Positions 20,826 through 30,385 of a DNA stretch of 64,000 nucleotides are shown here, one piece after another. Position 1 is the stretch's first letter; every line of letters begins with the position of its first letter. Location: positions 4,943,501-5,007,500 of the forward strand of contig NZ_CP047023.1 of the NCBI RefSeq assembly GCF_009796765.1. The letters are read 5' to 3'. Below the pieces are notes generated by a model, which was given only the letters and a program-made list of their open reading frames with translations, ran no database searches and had not been told where the DNA came from. The stretch is from Paraglaciecola sp. L3A3. Its GTDB lineage: Bacteria; Pseudomonadota; Gammaproteobacteria; Enterobacterales; Alteromonadaceae. A program made the translations under genes and the position numbers.

Positions 20826-20949
20826 CTAGATAATCCGAGTTTAGGTTAATACAATTTGGCATTAAATAACGCTAACGTACTTAACCATAGTGATAAGTAA
20901 CCCTTTGGATTATGCTTATTTAAATTGATCGACAAAAATAGTAGGGCGA

Positions 20950-21507
20950 ATGACAAATACTGTATTTCCAATATTAACTTGCAAAAATCTGTTATTAGAT
21001 CAACTAAAGCATCAAGACAGCGATGATATTTTTCAGATATTCTCAGATCCTGCTGTGGTTGAGCATTATGATGTGGATATTTTCAAAACTCAGTTAGATG
21101 CCATTAGGCTGATTAAACATTTTGAGAGTTTATTTGAAAATAACTCCGGTATTCGTTGGGCGATTAGAGATAAGCAGACTAAAGAATTTATCGGATCTTG
21201 TGGTTTTAGTAATTGGAATCCTTTTGATCATACCGCAGTTATCAGCTACGAATTAGCTAAGCAGCATTGGGGTAAGGGTTATGCCACAGAGGCAGTGACC
21301 GCCATGATAAATTTTGTTTTAAGTGAGAATTTTCATTTTTATGTACATAGAATTGAAGCTTATATTCTGCCCACCAACCAAGCTTCAGAAAAACTCATCC
21401 AAAAACACGGTTTTCAGCTAGAAGGTACCTTGCGAGAAAAAAGTTATTGGGGTGAGACTTTCCACGATATGAATATCTTTGCCTTGTTGCGCAGAGATTG
21501 GACTTAG
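20950..21507 (+). CDS. GNAT-family N-acetyltransferase, RimJ/RimL-like
   Basis: A 185-residue acetyltransferase of the RimJ/RimL subgroup. It shows an N-terminal LTCKNLLLDQLKHQDSDDIF, the middle IGSCGFSNWNPF, the acetyl-CoA loop region QHWGKGYATEAVTAMINFV, and the closing HRIEAYILPTNQASEKLIQK, LEGTLREK and DMNIFALLRRDW. Such enzymes acetylate protein N-termini, amino acids or drugs. The specificity cannot be read. It is a single gene with a GGGCG-type leader, convergent with the sulfatase operon. Confidence 0.88.
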   Translation: MTNTVFPILTCKNLLLDQLKHQDSDDIFQIFSDPAVVEHYDVDIFKTQLDAIRLIKHFESLFENNSGIRWAIRDKQTKEFIGSCGFSNWNPFDHTAVISYELAKQHWGKGYATEAVTAMINFVLSENFHFYVHRIEAYILPTNQASEKLIQKHGFQLEGTLREKSYWGETFHDMNIFALLRRDWT

Positions 21508-21608
21508 CCTTTTATACATTGATAGACGATTAGGGCTAATCGGGAATAGTTGCGGGTTAAAAATGGGGCTAAAAGCAACACTCCTTAGCCCCAGTAAATA
21601 CAAAAAAC

Positions 21609-22685
21609 CTATTTTAACTTCAACACAAAAGCCGAAGAAGTATCATATTTTCCGCCCATCAAGGCTAAAAATAAATAACTGGCTTTACCGTCTTGCATTA
21701 AGACTTGTGGTCTTTCCATACGCTGAATTTTACTTTCATTAGTAAAATCTACATTAGTCCGATAGCCCAGTTGTGGGGCTGACCAGTTAATGCCATCGTC
21801 AGAATCTAACATTAAACCCACATGAGGATGAATCACCCCCATATCGCGCATTATCATATAGAACTTGTTGTCTTCGACAAATACATAAGCATCTTCTACT
21901 TGTTTTTTATATTGGGCAAAATTAACCAAAGGGTTTTTAGGGTGCTTAATGTAGGGCCCTTTAATATCTTTTGCTATAGCCACACCCATTTTACGCATGT
22001 CATCATTATATTTATCCCATGCTTTGTAATATAACCAAAACTCACCATTAGGGTGTTGTAACAAAGCCGGATTGGTTGTTAGATAACTGTCCCAATCTTT
22101 TTTGTTTGGGCTAACTTCTAAGATGGGCTCTTCACCAACACGTTTAAATGGACCATATAAACTATCAGACAGAGCTAGGCCTATACGCTGAGTGGAAGCA
22201 TGATGGCCATCATATTTACTAGCATTCGCTAAGTTGTTACCGATAAAAAATAATGCATATTTATCGCCTACTTTTTGAATAGTAGGATTATGAATCGTAT
22301 CAGCATCCCAATGATTTTCACCTCGCCCACTCAACACTGTACCTAAAACTGTGTAAGGTCCTTCGGGTTTGTCTGCCACTGCATGGGCAATTTCACTATG
22401 GCTTAACCAACGACCATGGGTGCCACGCCAACGAGAATAAAACAGATGAATTTTACCATCTTCTCCCTCAATCGGTGATGCCCCCCAAACATTCCAGTTT
22501 TCTTCTTCTAAAATGCGCTGACCCGTAGTTAACTTTTTACTAAATTCAGATTCAGTGACAGAGTAAGGTAAGTTCAATTCAGCCAAATCTTCAGGAAAAG
22601 AATGCGCTTTTTCTTTTGCAGCAAAAGTACTCAGGCTAAATAACGCGGTACAAGTCAGTACCGTTATTTTAATCACTGGATTCAT
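21609..22685 (-). CDS. Secreted five-bladed beta-propeller glycoside hydrolase-like protein
   Basis: A 358-residue exported protein (signal peptide to about residue 22, STFAAK). The rest has the blade pattern of the GH32/43/62/68/117 superfamily: NVWGASPIEGEDGKIHLFYS, HNPTIQKVGDKYALFFIGNN, TTNPALLQHPNGEFWLYYKA, VEDAYVFVEDNKFYMIMRD. Acidic residues (Asp near WDADTIHNP, Glu near KQVEDAY) are at places where such enzymes keep catalytic acids. It overlaps the sulfatase stop by 4 bases, which points to a shared task: degrading a sulfated algal polysaccharide. GH43 or GH117 are possible; the family is not decided. Confidence 0.72.
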   Translation of the reverse strand: MNPVIKITVLTCTALFSLSTFAAKEKAHSFPEDLAELNLPYSVTESEFSKKLTTGQRILEEENWNVWGASPIEGEDGKIHLFYSRWRGTHGRWLSHSEIAHAVADKPEGPYTVLGTVLSGRGENHWDADTIHNPTIQKVGDKYALFFIGNNLANASKYDGHHASTQRIGLALSDSLYGPFKRVGEEPILEVSPNKKDWDSYLTTNPALLQHPNGEFWLYYKAWDKYNDDMRKMGVAIAKDIKGPYIKHPKNPLVNFAQYKKQVEDAYVFVEDNKFYMIMRDMGVIHPHVGLMLDSDDGINWSAPQLGYRTNVDFTNESKIQRMERPQVLMQDGKASYLFLALMGGKYDTSSAFVLKLK

Positions 22686-24172
22686 TTTTTATCTCCAAAA
22701 AATTGCTCTAATTCAGGATCATTAGTGGCTATCATTTTTGCAAAAATCATATCATCAAAAGCATTAATGATTTGTTGTAGCTCAGGTTTAGTCGTAGCGA
22801 TTAAATTGTTTCTTTCTTCGGGATCACGCTTTAAGTCATAAAACTCATCTCTACCACGATTTTTATAATCTTTAATTAACTTATACTTACCGTCGCTATA
22901 CATACGCATGGCTGATATAGATTGATGCAAAGTAGAATAAGCAGCGTAATAATCTGTCGATAACACAGTGTTTTCGTCTAACAAAGCAGCAGTGAAATCT
23001 TGGCCCCTAACTACAGTATTTTCGTTTACTTTTCCTTTTGCCAAACTGACTAAAGTGGGGAACCAATCTAAGTTAGACATAGACGAGACATTAGTACTAT
23101 TTGCTTTGATGACACTTGGCCAGCGCACAATACTAGGCACTTTAATGCTGTTGTCGTACATATTAGGTCTTTGATTAGTTGGGATATTTTTAGTGGCTTG
23201 GGTATCATTTTTCAATAACCAATGGCCATTACCTTTATGCCAAATACCATTGTGGCCCATGTTATATCCATGGTCAGAAGTGAAAACCACTAAAGTGTTA
23301 TCACTTAAACTTAATTTATCCAACTCAGCTAATAAATTACCTACGTTTCTATCGACACTGCGCACGCTAGATAAATATTCGGCCATCATTCTTTTAGTTT
23401 TTGTCACATCCAAATTAGGATAATCAGGATGAGGCAGAATCATATCCATATCTAAATAAGGTGCTTGGTCTTCTTCGGCGACAGGTAACCAACGTGCATG
23501 TGGTGCACGGAAATGTACCGATAAAGCGAATTTTTTGTCTTTGTTATTTTGAATAAAATTAATCGCTTCATGGGTTAATACATCAGGGGTTAACCCTTGA
23601 CGCTTAGTGACCACACCATCTTTTTCTATTTTAGGATTAATAGGTGAATTACCGCCGGATCGAAAACCAACAAATTCATCGTATCCTTGCTTAGTAGGGT
23701 GGTATTTATCTAACTCACCTAAATGCCATTTGCCAATTAAGCCAGTATGGTATCCGGCTTGTTGTAAAATTTCTGGCCAAGTTTCAAGAGCAGGGGCTAA
23801 ACCAAGTTCTGGCTCTAACCGACTAATAGATTTACCTGATGTATTAATCCAGTCATCTATACCTAGTTCATAACCATACTGAGAAGTCATTAAACCCGCA
23901 CGAGAAGGGCTACATACTGGAGTAGTGGTGTAAGCATTAGGAAAACTCATTCCTTCAGAGGCGAGTTTGTCTAAATTAGGTGTAATAGCTTGATGGTTAC
24001 CTGAACTACCGATAGCCCAAGGGGCTTGATCATCAGTGTAAATAAATAATATGTTCGGAGCTTCTAAGGTCTTAGATGTCTGCTCAATATTATTATTTTG
24101 TATCTGTGTACATGCAGAAACTGCAATAACAGTTGATAATAATAAAAACCTCTTTGAAATTGTATATAACAT
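22682..24172 (-). CDS. Type I (formylglycine) sulfatase, lipoprotein
   Basis: A 496-residue sulfatase. C21 sits in a lipobox (VSAC), so it is probably membrane-anchored. The metal-binding DD is in FIYTDDQAPW (about D47-D48). C87 in CSPSRAGL is the cysteine that an anaerobic or aerobic maturase converts to formylglycine. FTSDHGYNMGHNGIWHKG carries further metal and substrate residues. It removes sulfate esters from polysaccharides. The downstream glycosidase overlaps by 4 bases (ATGA). No maturase gene is in the window. A TetR gene lies 110 bases upstream on the same strand. Confidence 0.92.
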   Translation of the reverse strand: MLYTISKRFLLLSTVIAVSACTQIQNNNIEQTSKTLEAPNILFIYTDDQAPWAIGSSGNHQAITPNLDKLASEGMSFPNAYTTTPVCSPSRAGLMTSQYGYELGIDDWINTSGKSISRLEPELGLAPALETWPEILQQAGYHTGLIGKWHLGELDKYHPTKQGYDEFVGFRSGGNSPINPKIEKDGVVTKRQGLTPDVLTHEAINFIQNNKDKKFALSVHFRAPHARWLPVAEEDQAPYLDMDMILPHPDYPNLDVTKTKRMMAEYLSSVRSVDRNVGNLLAELDKLSLSDNTLVVFTSDHGYNMGHNGIWHKGNGHWLLKNDTQATKNIPTNQRPNMYDNSIKVPSIVRWPSVIKANSTNVSSMSNLDWFPTLVSLAKGKVNENTVVRGQDFTAALLDENTVLSTDYYAAYSTLHQSISAMRMYSDGKYKLIKDYKNRGRDEFYDLKRDPEERNNLIATTKPELQQIINAFDDMIFAKMIATNDPELEQFFGDKK

Positions 24173-24281
24173 TATCTTTTTATATTTGATTTACCATACG
24201 GGTAATCTACCCTATTTAGCTGAAAAGTTAAACAAATGTAATTCGATTAAAGTTCTCAAATTTATCAGGCTGCTCGAAAGA

Positions 24282-24854
24282 TCAATTAATAGACGTTGCC
24301 ACTTTATAAATTTGCATGGTTTTAAGCATAGACTCTCGTGGCTGATGCACTGAGTTAGATAACATAATCACTTCAGCGACAGACTCAACATTAGTCGCAA
24401 ACTCTTCAATAGTGAGGCCTATTCTGTTAAGACTAACTTGTTTTTTTTCAATCGCTTGGTTTAATTTTGATTGAATTGCTTGTTTCGTTTTAACCCGGTT
24501 TTGCTCGATTAAATCAGCACACAGTGTTTGTCCGGCATGGATCAAGTCAGATTTGATCATGGCATTAGGAATATTATCAAACACTTCTGTGCATCTTTGG
24601 GTCAAAAAATCATTGGTGTCATCCCAGAACATACCAGTACTATGAATATACGCTTGAATTTGACTATCTTTTTCTAATAAGTAATTTTCGATAAATGCTC
24701 TAAATAGTGCTTCTTTCGAAGAAAACTGCTTATGAATTGTCACTCTAGATACATTTGAATAACGACTAATCATAGCTATGCTTGCAGCAGTATAACCATA
24801 CTGAATGAAGCATTGCTGTGCAGTTTCGAATATTTTTTTGGTACTTTTTAACAT
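24282..24854 (-). CDS. TetR/AcrR-family repressor, probably of the adjacent RND pump
   Basis: A 190-residue TetR protein. Residues 1-55 hold the DNA-binding domain (IFETAQQCFIQYGYTAASIA, ISRYSNVSRVTIHKQFSSKE, ALFRAFIE). The remainder is the helical ligand domain, with a C-terminal stretch of the TetR_C type. It is divergent from an RND efflux pair, the classic arrangement of a local repressor. A perfect inverted repeat at 24925-24942 in the shared region is a good operator candidate. It may also affect the sulfatase operon downstream on the same strand. Confidence 0.88.
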   Translation of the reverse strand: MLKSTKKIFETAQQCFIQYGYTAASIAMISRYSNVSRVTIHKQFSSKEALFRAFIENYLLEKDSQIQAYIHSTGMFWDDTNDFLTQRCTEVFDNIPNAMIKSDLIHAGQTLCADLIEQNRVKTKQAIQSKLNQAIEKKQVSLNRIGLTIEEFATNVESVAEVIMLSNSVHQPRESMLKTMQIYKVATSIN

Positions 24855-24924
24855 TTATCATTACCTATTAAATCAAAGTGCAGTTTACTTGAATTAATTA
24901 ACTTTACAACAACCTTTACACTTA

Positions 24925-24942
24925 ATGTTAATGTGTTAACAT
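24925..24942. promoter_or_regulatory. Candidate TetR operator
   Basis: ATGTTAA-TGTG-TTAACAT, a perfect 7-base inverted repeat with a 4-base spacer, sits between the divergent TetR gene and the RND adaptor gene. It is 70 bases from the TetR start and 53 bases from the adaptor start. Size and place suit a TetR dimer site. Confidence 0.65.
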
Positions 24943-24995
24943 CAGGTTTCTTAATTCAGCCTATTGGCTTATGACATATTATTTGAGGGTTCAAA

Positions 24996-26042
24996 ATGAA
25001 ACAGTGGATTTTAATAAGCCTAGTGATGGCTTTGTTAGGCTGTTCTGAAGAGGCTGTTGTTAGTCAAGAAGAGGCGCCATTAGTAGTACAAACCTTTACT
25101 GCTATGAAACAACAAAACAATGCAAATCATGAATTCCCCGCAGTTGTGTCTGCAGTAAAGAATGTTGAGCTCAGATTCGAAGTGGCAGGCCGCTTAATTG
25201 AAACTAATTTAGTCAAAGGTAAAAAAGTGGCTAAGGGGCAAGTACTCGCTCAAATTGATCCCGCCCCATACGAACGTAAAGTAAAAGATAAACAAGTACG
25301 TCATCAAGTGGCAACCAATGATCTAAAACGGATTGAAGCCTTATATAAAACAGGCGGGGTATCCCATAGTGCTTATGACAATGCGCAATCTTTGTTCGAA
25401 ACTACTTTGCTAGATTTAAACAATGCTAAGCAGGACTTAAGTTATACCAAGATAACGGCTCCATTTGATGGTTTTGTTTCAGACAGATATATTGAAAACA
25501 ATAGTTATGTGCAAATGGGAAATTCTGTCGCCACTATTCAAGATCGCTCTACTTTATATTTCTCTTTTGATGTACCCGAACGTTTGATGACCTTAAATCA
25601 TGGTAATAGGGATCTGCAAGCCACCGCTAGAATTGTTGGCTTGGAAAATGAAATCTATAAAATCCACTATGTAGAACATGAAGCTGTGCCTGATCCTATT
25701 ACTCAAACTTATAACGTCATCTTTGCCATTGACAATGCTCAAGAATCCTTATTAATACCCGGCTCTAGAGCTATGGTAAATATTCAATCAAATTCAAAAA
25801 ACAAACAAGTGATAGGCATACCTGTAACTGCTGTGTTTGGTGATAAAAAGTCTGGTTTTGCGGTATGGATACTGAATACCAATACTAACTTAGTTAATAA
25901 ACGAGATATTAAAATTTCCGGCATCGCAAATAAATATGCTTTGCTAAATAGCGGCTTAACCGAGGGTGAAAAAGTTATTTCTGCCGGTGTTAGTTATATG
26001 CGAGAAGGATTAGCAGTTAGAGAATATAAGGCAGAAAATTAA
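24996..26042 (+). CDS. RND efflux periplasmic adaptor (membrane fusion protein), lipoprotein
   Basis: A 348-residue adaptor. The lipobox MALLGC places the acylated Cys at residue 16. Then come a beta-barrel start, the split lipoyl domain (VELRFEVAGRLIETNLVKGK and KITAPFDGFVSDRYIENNSY), a short hairpin of helices between them, and the membrane-proximal domain ending VSYMREGLAV. It links the inner-membrane pump to an outer-membrane channel. It overlaps the pump start by 1 base. No TolC gene is next to it. It follows a GAGGG site. Confidence 0.92.
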   Translation: MKQWILISLVMALLGCSEEAVVSQEEAPLVVQTFTAMKQQNNANHEFPAVVSAVKNVELRFEVAGRLIETNLVKGKKVAKGQVLAQIDPAPYERKVKDKQVRHQVATNDLKRIEALYKTGGVSHSAYDNAQSLFETTLLDLNNAKQDLSYTKITAPFDGFVSDRYIENNSYVQMGNSVATIQDRSTLYFSFDVPERLMTLNHGNRDLQATARIVGLENEIYKIHYVEHEAVPDPITQTYNVIFAIDNAQESLLIPGSRAMVNIQSNSKNKQVIGIPVTAVFGDKKSGFAVWILNTNTNLVNKRDIKISGIANKYALLNSGLTEGEKVISAGVSYMREGLAVREYKAEN

Positions 26043-29000
26043 TGGATATTGCACGTTATTCTCTAACTAGATCTGTCAATATTTGGCTAGTGGCTTTAGT
26101 CTGTGTGATTGGTGGTCTAATTGCGTTACAAAATATTGGCCGCTTAGAAGATCCTGCCTTTACCATCAAAGAATCCATGATAATGACTTATTATCCTGGT
26201 GCCAGTGCTGAAAAAGTTGAAAAAGAGTTAACCGAACAAATTGAAATTGCCCTGCAAAAAATGCCGCAATTAAAACGCTTAAAATCGACCAGCAAACCAG
26301 GTGTGTCTCAAATTCGAGTGGAGGTATTATCTCATTACAATACAGATCAACTGCCACAGATATGGGATGAATTAAGAAAACGTTTATCTGACTTAAGTAC
26401 ATCTTTACCTTTAGGTACGTCGACCCCAACAGTTATAGATGATTTTGGTGATGTGTATGGACTTTATTATGCATTAACTGCCCCTGATTTTAGCCCTTAT
26501 CAAGTGCGAGAGTTTTCACGAATTATTAGACGTGAACTACTGACAATTGATGGTGTTGCCAAGGTCGACGTAAATGGTATTCTGCAAGAAGAAATTGTTG
26601 CCACCTTTGATACCTACCAAATTGCAGGTTTAGGCTTATCTTTTCCTGATATAACCGCTTTGTTAAACAATAATTTACGCCCATTTGATGGCGGTCGCTT
26701 ATTAATTGAAGGCAAACAAGTGAGGATTTCACTGGCTGATTCTTCAGATCAAATTCAAGAGATTGGTAACTTATCTATAGTGTTACCGGGCAACAACGCT
26801 TCTATTAAATTAAAAGACATAGCTGAAATCAGTATTCAACCAGTAGAAATACCACAGAGTGTCATGCGTTATAACGGTCAAGATGCCATTACTTTTGCCG
26901 TATCAGCTAAAGTCGACGTCAATATTGTAGAAGTCGGTCACAAGGTTAATGACAAAGTAGATGAAATATTGGCTAGCTTACCGGCAGGCATAGAAGTTGA
27001 CTTGTTGTATGACCAAGCAGGCATAGTAGAAGAAGCGGTTGATGGTTTTGTTCTTAACTTAGAAGTGTCGGTAATGGTGGTGGCGTTAGCCCTCTGTATA
27101 TTCATGGGCTGGCGTTCTGGCGTAGTGGTTGGCGTCACTTTGTTAATTACCGTATTAGGAACAGTATTAGTGATGTGGTTATATGATTTGCGCTTACAGC
27201 GTATTTCATTAGGTGCCATGGTGATAGCTATGGGTATGTTAGTGGATAATGCCATAGTGGTCGCCGAAGGTATGATGATGCGAATGGCTAAAGGAAAATC
27301 AGCATTAGAAGCGGCCAGCTTTATAGTCAAACGAACACAATGGCCTCTGCTAGGCGCCACTGTAATTGGCATAATGGCATTTTCAGGAATTGGCCTCTCA
27401 AATGATGCCACTGGGGAGTTTTTGTTTTCTCTGTACGCGGTAGTATTGATTTCATTAATGCTCAGTTGGATATTTGCAGTGACTTTAACCCCATTATTAG
27501 GCAAATATTTTTATAAAGTAGGGGCCGATCAAAAAGCAGAACCTAAACTTTCTGGTTTTTCTTTAGGTTATTTAGCATTTTTAAAGCAGGCTCTGCGCTT
27601 TCGCTGGATAAGTTTAATGGTACTGATTGTTATCACCGTTAGTGCCTACGCCAGTTTTGGTTTTATCAAACAAGGATTTTTCCCACCTTCTAACGCTCCT
27701 ATCTTTTTTGTTAATTATTGGAGCCCTCAAGACAGAGATATACGTGCCACTGAAGCCAACATGAAGTTAGGCGAACAAATTATTTTAGGCAATGAGCATG
27801 TAAAATCTGTCGCCAGTTTTGTCGGTCGTGGTGCTGAGCGATTTACCTTGTTATACGGCCCAGAAATGCCCAATGAAAGTTATGGTTTATTTTTGATCCG
27901 GGTCAACAACGCAGAAGATATTCCTAACATAGCCAAACAGCTAACTGAGCAATTAGCCTCTGTTGATAAGGATGGCCATTTTTATGTAAAAGTGATGCAA
28001 TTTGGCCCCTCGGCGCCAGCCAAATTACAGGCTAGGTTTTCTGGCTCAGATCCTCAAATACTCAGAGAATTAGCGCAACAAGCAAAAGATATATATTTTG
28101 CTGATCCCTCGATTCAAAATATTCGAGATGACTGGCGGGAAAAAGGTTTTATTGTCACTCCACAATATGACGAAATAACAGCCGGTTTAGCTGGCGTGTC
28201 TAGACTCGATTTTTCTGAAGCTATCCAGTTTGCTAGTAATGGATTACGTATTGGCCAACTGCAGTTTGGTGATTATTTGTATCCCATCATAGCGAAAAAT
28301 AGATTAGACACTGAACCTGACTTAAGCGACTTAAAAAATAGTTTGGTCTGGAGCAGTAGCCAAAGACGTTATATTCCGTTTCAACAGGTCTCTAGCGGCA
28401 TTCAATATGAAAGCGAAGAGTTACTTATACAACGTCGAGATAGAGTACGCACTATCACCGTATCAGCAGAGCCAGGATTAGATGAAACAGCCGGAGCGGC
28501 CTTTACTCGAGTGAAACAAAAAATTGAAGCAATCCCGTTACCTGCTGGATATTCTTTAGAGTTTGGTGGTGAATTTGAAACCGCTAATGACGCACAGAAA
28601 GCCTTAGGTGCAGGTTTACCCCTAGGTTTCTTAGTGATGTTTTTAATTAGTGTGTTGTTGTTTGGTCGGGTACGTCAGCCGTTAATTATTTGGTTGATAG
28701 TGCCTATGGCCATTGTCGGAGTAGTTGCAGGCCTACTAACCGCAGATATGCCATTCGGCTTTATGTCCTTGCTGGGGTTTTTGAGTCTATTTGGCATGTT
28801 AATCAAGAATGCCATAGTGTTGCTGGAAGAGATTGACTTACAAATTGCTGAAGGTAAACCGCCGTTACAAGGCTTAATTGAGGCCAGTGTTAGCCGTTTA
28901 CGGCCCGTAGCTTTGGCTGCGATCACCACTATATTAGGGGTGATGCCTTTGTTATTTGACCCATTCTTTGCCGATATGTCGGTGACCATTATGGGCGGTT

Positions 29001-29083
29001 TGGCTTTTGCGACTTTATTAACCTTAGTGGCAGTGCCAGTATTTTATAGTTTGTTCTTCCGTATCCCTTACAAAGCATATTAA
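26042..29083 (+). CDS. RND efflux permease, AcrB/HAE1-like
   Basis: A 1013-residue resistance-nodulation-division pump with the expected 12 helices and two large periplasmic loops. Landmarks are the first helix then GRLEDPAFTIKESMIMTYYPG, the proton-relay helix with GAMVIAMGMLVDNAIVVAEG (the DN pair), and SLLGFLSLFGMLIKNAIVLLEEID near residue 910. It exports amphiphilic drugs or lipophilic compounds using the proton gradient. Sequence style fits HAE1-type multidrug pumps rather than metal (CzcA) pumps. It ends at a perfect terminator shared with grxB. Confidence 0.93.
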   Translation: MDIARYSLTRSVNIWLVALVCVIGGLIALQNIGRLEDPAFTIKESMIMTYYPGASAEKVEKELTEQIEIALQKMPQLKRLKSTSKPGVSQIRVEVLSHYNTDQLPQIWDELRKRLSDLSTSLPLGTSTPTVIDDFGDVYGLYYALTAPDFSPYQVREFSRIIRRELLTIDGVAKVDVNGILQEEIVATFDTYQIAGLGLSFPDITALLNNNLRPFDGGRLLIEGKQVRISLADSSDQIQEIGNLSIVLPGNNASIKLKDIAEISIQPVEIPQSVMRYNGQDAITFAVSAKVDVNIVEVGHKVNDKVDEILASLPAGIEVDLLYDQAGIVEEAVDGFVLNLEVSVMVVALALCIFMGWRSGVVVGVTLLITVLGTVLVMWLYDLRLQRISLGAMVIAMGMLVDNAIVVAEGMMMRMAKGKSALEAASFIVKRTQWPLLGATVIGIMAFSGIGLSNDATGEFLFSLYAVVLISLMLSWIFAVTLTPLLGKYFYKVGADQKAEPKLSGFSLGYLAFLKQALRFRWISLMVLIVITVSAYASFGFIKQGFFPPSNAPIFFVNYWSPQDRDIRATEANMKLGEQIILGNEHVKSVASFVGRGAERFTLLYGPEMPNESYGLFLIRVNNAEDIPNIAKQLTEQLASVDKDGHFYVKVMQFGPSAPAKLQARFSGSDPQILRELAQQAKDIYFADPSIQNIRDDWREKGFIVTPQYDEITAGLAGVSRLDFSEAIQFASNGLRIGQLQFGDYLYPIIAKNRLDTEPDLSDLKNSLVWSSSQRRYIPFQQVSSGIQYESEELLIQRRDRVRTITVSAEPGLDETAGAAFTRVKQKIEAIPLPAGYSLEFGGEFETANDAQKALGAGLPLGFLVMFLISVLLFGRVRQPLIIWLIVPMAIVGVVAGLLTADMPFGFMSLLGFLSLFGMLIKNAIVLLEEIDLQIAEGKPPLQGLIEASVSRLRPVALAAITTILGVMPLLFDPFFADMSVTIMGGLAFATLLTLVAVPVFYSLFFRIPYKAY

Positions 29084-29096
29084 ACAGCAGATGTTG

Positions 29097-29130
29097 TTAC
29101 TCACCCCAGTTGTTTATTTGGGGTGAGTAA
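29097..29130. terminator. Bidirectional terminator between the RND operon and grxB
   Basis: TTACTCACCCCA (29097-29108), 10-base loop, TGGGGTGAGTAA (29119-29130): a perfect 12-base stem between converging genes. The T-tracts are short. Confidence 0.8.
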
Positions 29131-29147
29131 ATTTTACGGGGATGGGC

Positions 29148-29789
29148 TTAAAGGGCTTTACTAAAATACAATTCACTCTGAGTCAAAGTAGCAATATGTT
29201 GCATATAAAGCAGAGTTTGCTGTTGGAAACGTAAACCTTTAACCATGCTCAAATTGCGTAACATGGGAAACAATAACACGTCGTCCATAGCTAAAGTTTC
29301 ATTGATAGCTAACTCTGGAAGCTTGGCTAATAGCCCATTAACCAATTCTATATGTTGTGCCGATTCGATTATTGCTTGTTCAAAAGGCATATCTATCATG
29401 GCTTCTTTTTTAGCTTGAAAATAATCTTTAGCAGATTGTGTTGCAAATTCAGGTAAACCAATCAAAATAGTACGAGGATAAGTCAAAATCCGGGTTGAAG
29501 GTTTTACATCGGCAAACAGTTGTTCGTATTCATGCCATTTGTTTTTAGCTGTAATCACCTTACTTTTATCACCCAGTTCATTAAGTTTAAGCACTATGTC
29601 TAAACTCTCTTTCATCACTGAACCATCATCAAACTGTAAAATAGGCACCACTTTGGCATCTATTAAGTCATAACAGCTTTGTTCATCATCATTTAATAAA
29701 TAGACTTTTTCATGGCTAACGTTTTTATAATTAGCCACCATGTCAGCTCTGACACAGTAAGGGCAATGGTGGTATTGGAATAATTTCAT
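29148..29789 (-). CDS. grxB: Glutaredoxin 2
   Basis: A 213-residue GST-fold glutaredoxin (E. coli GrxB 215). The N-terminal thioredoxin fold carries the dithiol site C9-P-Y-C12 (YHHCPYCVRADM), with the cis-proline at KVVPILQF and MKESLDIV for glutathione binding. The C-terminal part is all-helical. It reduces protein and mixed disulfides with glutathione in the cytoplasm. It starts 20 bases after the FKBP gene stop, so both probably share a transcript and serve protein folding and redox repair. Confidence 0.93.
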   Translation of the reverse strand: MKLFQYHHCPYCVRADMVANYKNVSHEKVYLLNDDEQSCYDLIDAKVVPILQFDDGSVMKESLDIVLKLNELGDKSKVITAKNKWHEYEQLFADVKPSTRILTYPRTILIGLPEFATQSAKDYFQAKKEAMIDMPFEQAIIESAQHIELVNGLLAKLPELAINETLAMDDVLLFPMLRNLSMVKGLRFQQQTLLYMQHIATLTQSELYFSKAL

Positions 29790-29809
29790 CTTGGGTTACC
29801 TATAATAGA

Positions 29810-30172
29810 TTAATCTCTGGTGAGCACTTCTAGTAGCTCAATTTCAAATGTGAGGTCTGAATTAGCTGGGATCATATTGCCTATTTTTCTTTCGCCATAA
29901 GCTAAGGTTGCCGGCACCCAAATTCGACGCTTGCCACCTACTTTCATGCCGTTTAAGCCTAAAATCCAACCTTGTATTACTCGTTTGTTACTTAACACAA
30001 CTTGAAAGGCTTGTTGTTTTTTATGGGACGAATCAAATTCAGTGCCATCAGCTAAAAAGCCTCGATAATGCGCAGTGATGAGCGCACCACGCTCGGCAGC
30101 TTTACCTGTCCCTTCAACTAGGTCTTCTATTTTAATTTGTTCTTGCATAGTGAGTTTTTCGTTTACTGCCAA
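29810..30172 (-). CDS. FKBP-type peptidyl-prolyl cis-trans isomerase
   Basis: A 120-residue single-domain FKBP without signal peptide, so cytoplasmic. The fold markers are VEGTGKAAERGALITAHYRG, DGTEFDSSHKKQQ, VIQGWILGLNGMKVGGKRRI, VPATLAYGERKIG and IPANSDLTFEIELLEVL. It speeds proline isomerisation during folding. It is first in an operon with grxB. An ATG at residue 8 (MQEQIKIED) is an alternative start. The promoter region is shared with the divergent lipoprotein operon. Confidence 0.92.
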   Translation of the reverse strand: MAVNEKLTMQEQIKIEDLVEGTGKAAERGALITAHYRGFLADGTEFDSSHKKQQAFQVVLSNKRVIQGWILGLNGMKVGGKRRIWVPATLAYGERKIGNMIPANSDLTFEIELLEVLTRD

Positions 30173-30385
30173 TCAGGCAAGTAAAATAGCATTTTTCGAC
30201 AAAAATCGGCAGAGGATAAGCGGATAAAAATAATAATGTCCAAGCAATAAAGTTGTTTTATTAAACAATACCCTATTATTTCGAGCAATTTTTAATCACA
30301 TATAATCCCCCCTGCAGATCTAATTAACACTTTGATTTGCAATACAAATTTAGCTGCTTTATGTTGTGCGCAAATATTGAAAATA

